From: an uncultured Balneola sp.
Lineage (GTDB): Bacteria; Bacteroidota; Rhodothermia; Balneolales; Balneolaceae
Direction of reading: 5' to 3'
DNA: 64,000 nucleotides
Assembly (NCBI GenBank): GCA_913058495.1
Contig: CAJXQC010000017.1
Span: 1-64,000 of the forward strand
Positions 62,314-64,000 of the stretch are shown in pieces (within the stretch, counting starts at the first letter, position 1; each line of letters opens with the position of its first letter). Below the pieces are notes generated by a model. That model was not told where the DNA came from. It searched no databases and was given only the letters and a program-made list of their open reading frames with translations. The position numbers and the translations under genes were made by a program.

Positions 62314-64000
62314 ATGAAAAAGGCATTTCTACTTAGCATTGCATTATTATTTGGGGTAAGCGCAAATGCACAGGTTACACTTGATTACTATCTACCGGAC
62401 GGAATCAAATACGATTCAAAAATTCCAACACCAAAATCTGTTTTGGGTACTGAAGTTGGTGAATGGCATGTAAGACACGACCAACTTGTAAACTACATGT
62501 ACGCTGTAGCAGAAGCTTCCGACAGGGTTTCAATCAGTGAGTACGCCAGAACTTATGAAGGCCGTCCCCTTCTGATGCTCACTATTACCTCGCCCGAGAA
62601 CCATAAAAATATTGAAAAGCTGAAAAGAGAACACGTGCAGCTTACCGATGCATCAAGTTCGGGTAATTTAGATATTTCAAATATGCCGGCGGTAATAACA
62701 CTGAGTTATAGTGTGCATGGAAACGAGCCAAGTGGCTCTAACTCCTCACTGGTAAGCGTATATCATTTAGCTGCCGCTCAGGGAAAAGAAATTGAAGAAG
62801 TTTTAGAAAACACGATCATATTGATCGATCCAAGTATTAACCCTGACGGACTAAGCCGTTTTGCTCAATGGGCTAATCAGCATAAAAGCTTAAACAAGTT
62901 AGTGACTGATCCGGCAAGCAGAGAATATAACGAAGTATGGCCCGGCGGAAGAACAAACCACTACTGGTTCGATCTTAATCGTGATTGGTTGTTAGTTCAG
63001 CACCCGGAAAGCAAAGGAAGAATTGATAAATTCCACGAATGGAAACCAAATATTTTAACCGACCATCATGAGATGGGAACGAATTCAACCTTCTTTTTTC
63101 AGCCCGGAATTCCATCCAGAACGCATCCGCTAACACCGGAACGAAATCAGAGATTAACAGCTAGTATTGCTGAATATCATGCAGAAGAGTTGGATAAAAT
63201 ACAATCTTTGTATTACTCGAAAGAAAGTTTTGATGATTTTTATTACGGTAAAGGTTCAACATATCCGGATGTAAACGGAGCTATTGGAATACTTTTTGAA
63301 CAAGCCAGTTCAAGAGGTCACGCTCAGGAAAGCATCCACGGGATAGTCAAATTTCCATTTACGATCAGAAACCAATTTACAGCAGCCCTTTCTACCATAA
63401 AAGCTACTCAGGCAATGCGGGAAGAGTTGCTGGCACATATGCGCGACTTCTACATCGAGAAAGCAGAAGCAGCAAAAGCGGCATCAATAAAAGCATATGT
63501 ATTTGGAGAAGAAGCAGATCAGGCCAGAACCTATCATCTTGCAGAAATGCTGAATAGGCACCAGATAAAGATATACGAGTTAAAAAATGATCTCAGCTAT
63601 GACGGAGAAGACTTCAAAGCAGGAAAAGCTTTTGTAGTACCTACAAATCAGCAACAATATCAGTTAATAACTGCAGTATTTGAGCGAAGAACAGAATTCA
63701 CTGACAGCTTGTTCTATGATGTATCATCATGGACAATGCCATATGCATTCAACCTTCCTTTTGCAGAGTTAGGAAACAGACAGTTCAACTCCGATTTGTT
63801 GGGAGCTCAGTTTGATGGTACAATGAAAGAAAACGGATCTGTAATAGGTGGAAAAAGTAATTACGCATACGTTTTTGAATGGGATGAATATTATGCGCCA
63901 AAAGCAGTATACAAACTTCTATCAAATGGAGTTCGGGCTAAGGTTGCATCACAACCGTTCACATCAGTAACCTCACAAGGAGCAAGAGACTTTGATTACG
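62314..64000 (+). CDS. M14 family zinc carboxypeptidase, truncated by window end
   Basis: Own translation: signal MKKAFLLSIALLFGVSANAQ; SYSVHGNEPSG, HYWFDLNRDWLL, DHHEMG; absent from ORF track because it runs off the edge. Confidence 0.9.
   Translation, partial: MKKAFLLSIALLFGVSANAQVTLDYYLPDGIKYDSKIPTPKSVLGTEVGEWHVRHDQLVNYMYAVAEASDRVSISEYARTYEGRPLLMLTITSPENHKNIEKLKREHVQLTDASSSGNLDISNMPAVITLSYSVHGNEPSGSNSSLVSVYHLAAAQGKEIEEVLENTIILIDPSINPDGLSRFAQWANQHKSLNKLVTDPASREYNEVWPGGRTNHYWFDLNRDWLLVQHPESKGRIDKFHEWKPNILTDHHEMGTNSTFFFQPGIPSRTHPLTPERNQRLTASIAEYHAEELDKIQSLYYSKESFDDFYYGKGSTYPDVNGAIGILFEQASSRGHAQESIHGIVKFPFTIRNQFTAALSTIKATQAMREELLAHMRDFYIEKAEAAKAASIKAYVFGEEADQARTYHLAEMLNRHQIKIYELKNDLSYDGEDFKAGKAFVVPTNQQQYQLITAVFERRTEFTDSLFYDVSSWTMPYAFNLPFAELGNRQFNSDLLGAQFDGTMKENGSVIGGKSNYAYVFEWDEYYAPKAVYKLLSNGVRAKVASQPFTSVTSQGARDFDY

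Overview
This is a 64 kb contig end from a Bacteroidota/Balneolota-like bacterium (inferred from gene content such as DUF4295, the rpmB-rpmG block, DUF2911 and MnmG/RsmG). Bases 1-49 are a leftover Illumina Nextera adapter with its i5 index, not genome. Most of the window is housekeeping: uvrB, tyrS, rpmB/rpmG, gyrB-gyrA, rsmG-mnmG, tRNA-Asp, phoR/phoB-like, ruvA/ruvC, fabI, ffh-rpsP-rimM-trmD-rplS-adk, glsA, glpD/glpK, dtd, purM, a LytS/LytTR two-component pair and an M14 peptidase. I saw no prophage, CRISPR array, IS element or recognisable defence island. Observations most worth follow-up: (1) an AT-rich divergent intergenic region at 41.2-41.65 kb packed with DnaA-box-like 9-mers, plus a CTACTACTA DnaA-trio-like run leading into an AT tract, which is a candidate oriC; (2) a secreted-protein gene at 53.0-53.9 kb whose signal-peptide start is out of frame with its body at a (GA/TC)6 tract, a candidate phase-variable locus; (3) a two-ORF pair at 25.97-27.29 kb that looks like one gene split at an A8 tract, beside a fused paralogue, with a ~48 bp DnaA-box-containing direct repeat upstream of each; (4) several families of dispersed intergenic hairpins, including a two-hairpin element and a hairpin pair with compensatory stem changes. 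Nothing here is demonstrably a new multi-gene system. Domain calls come from sequence recognition without any database search.
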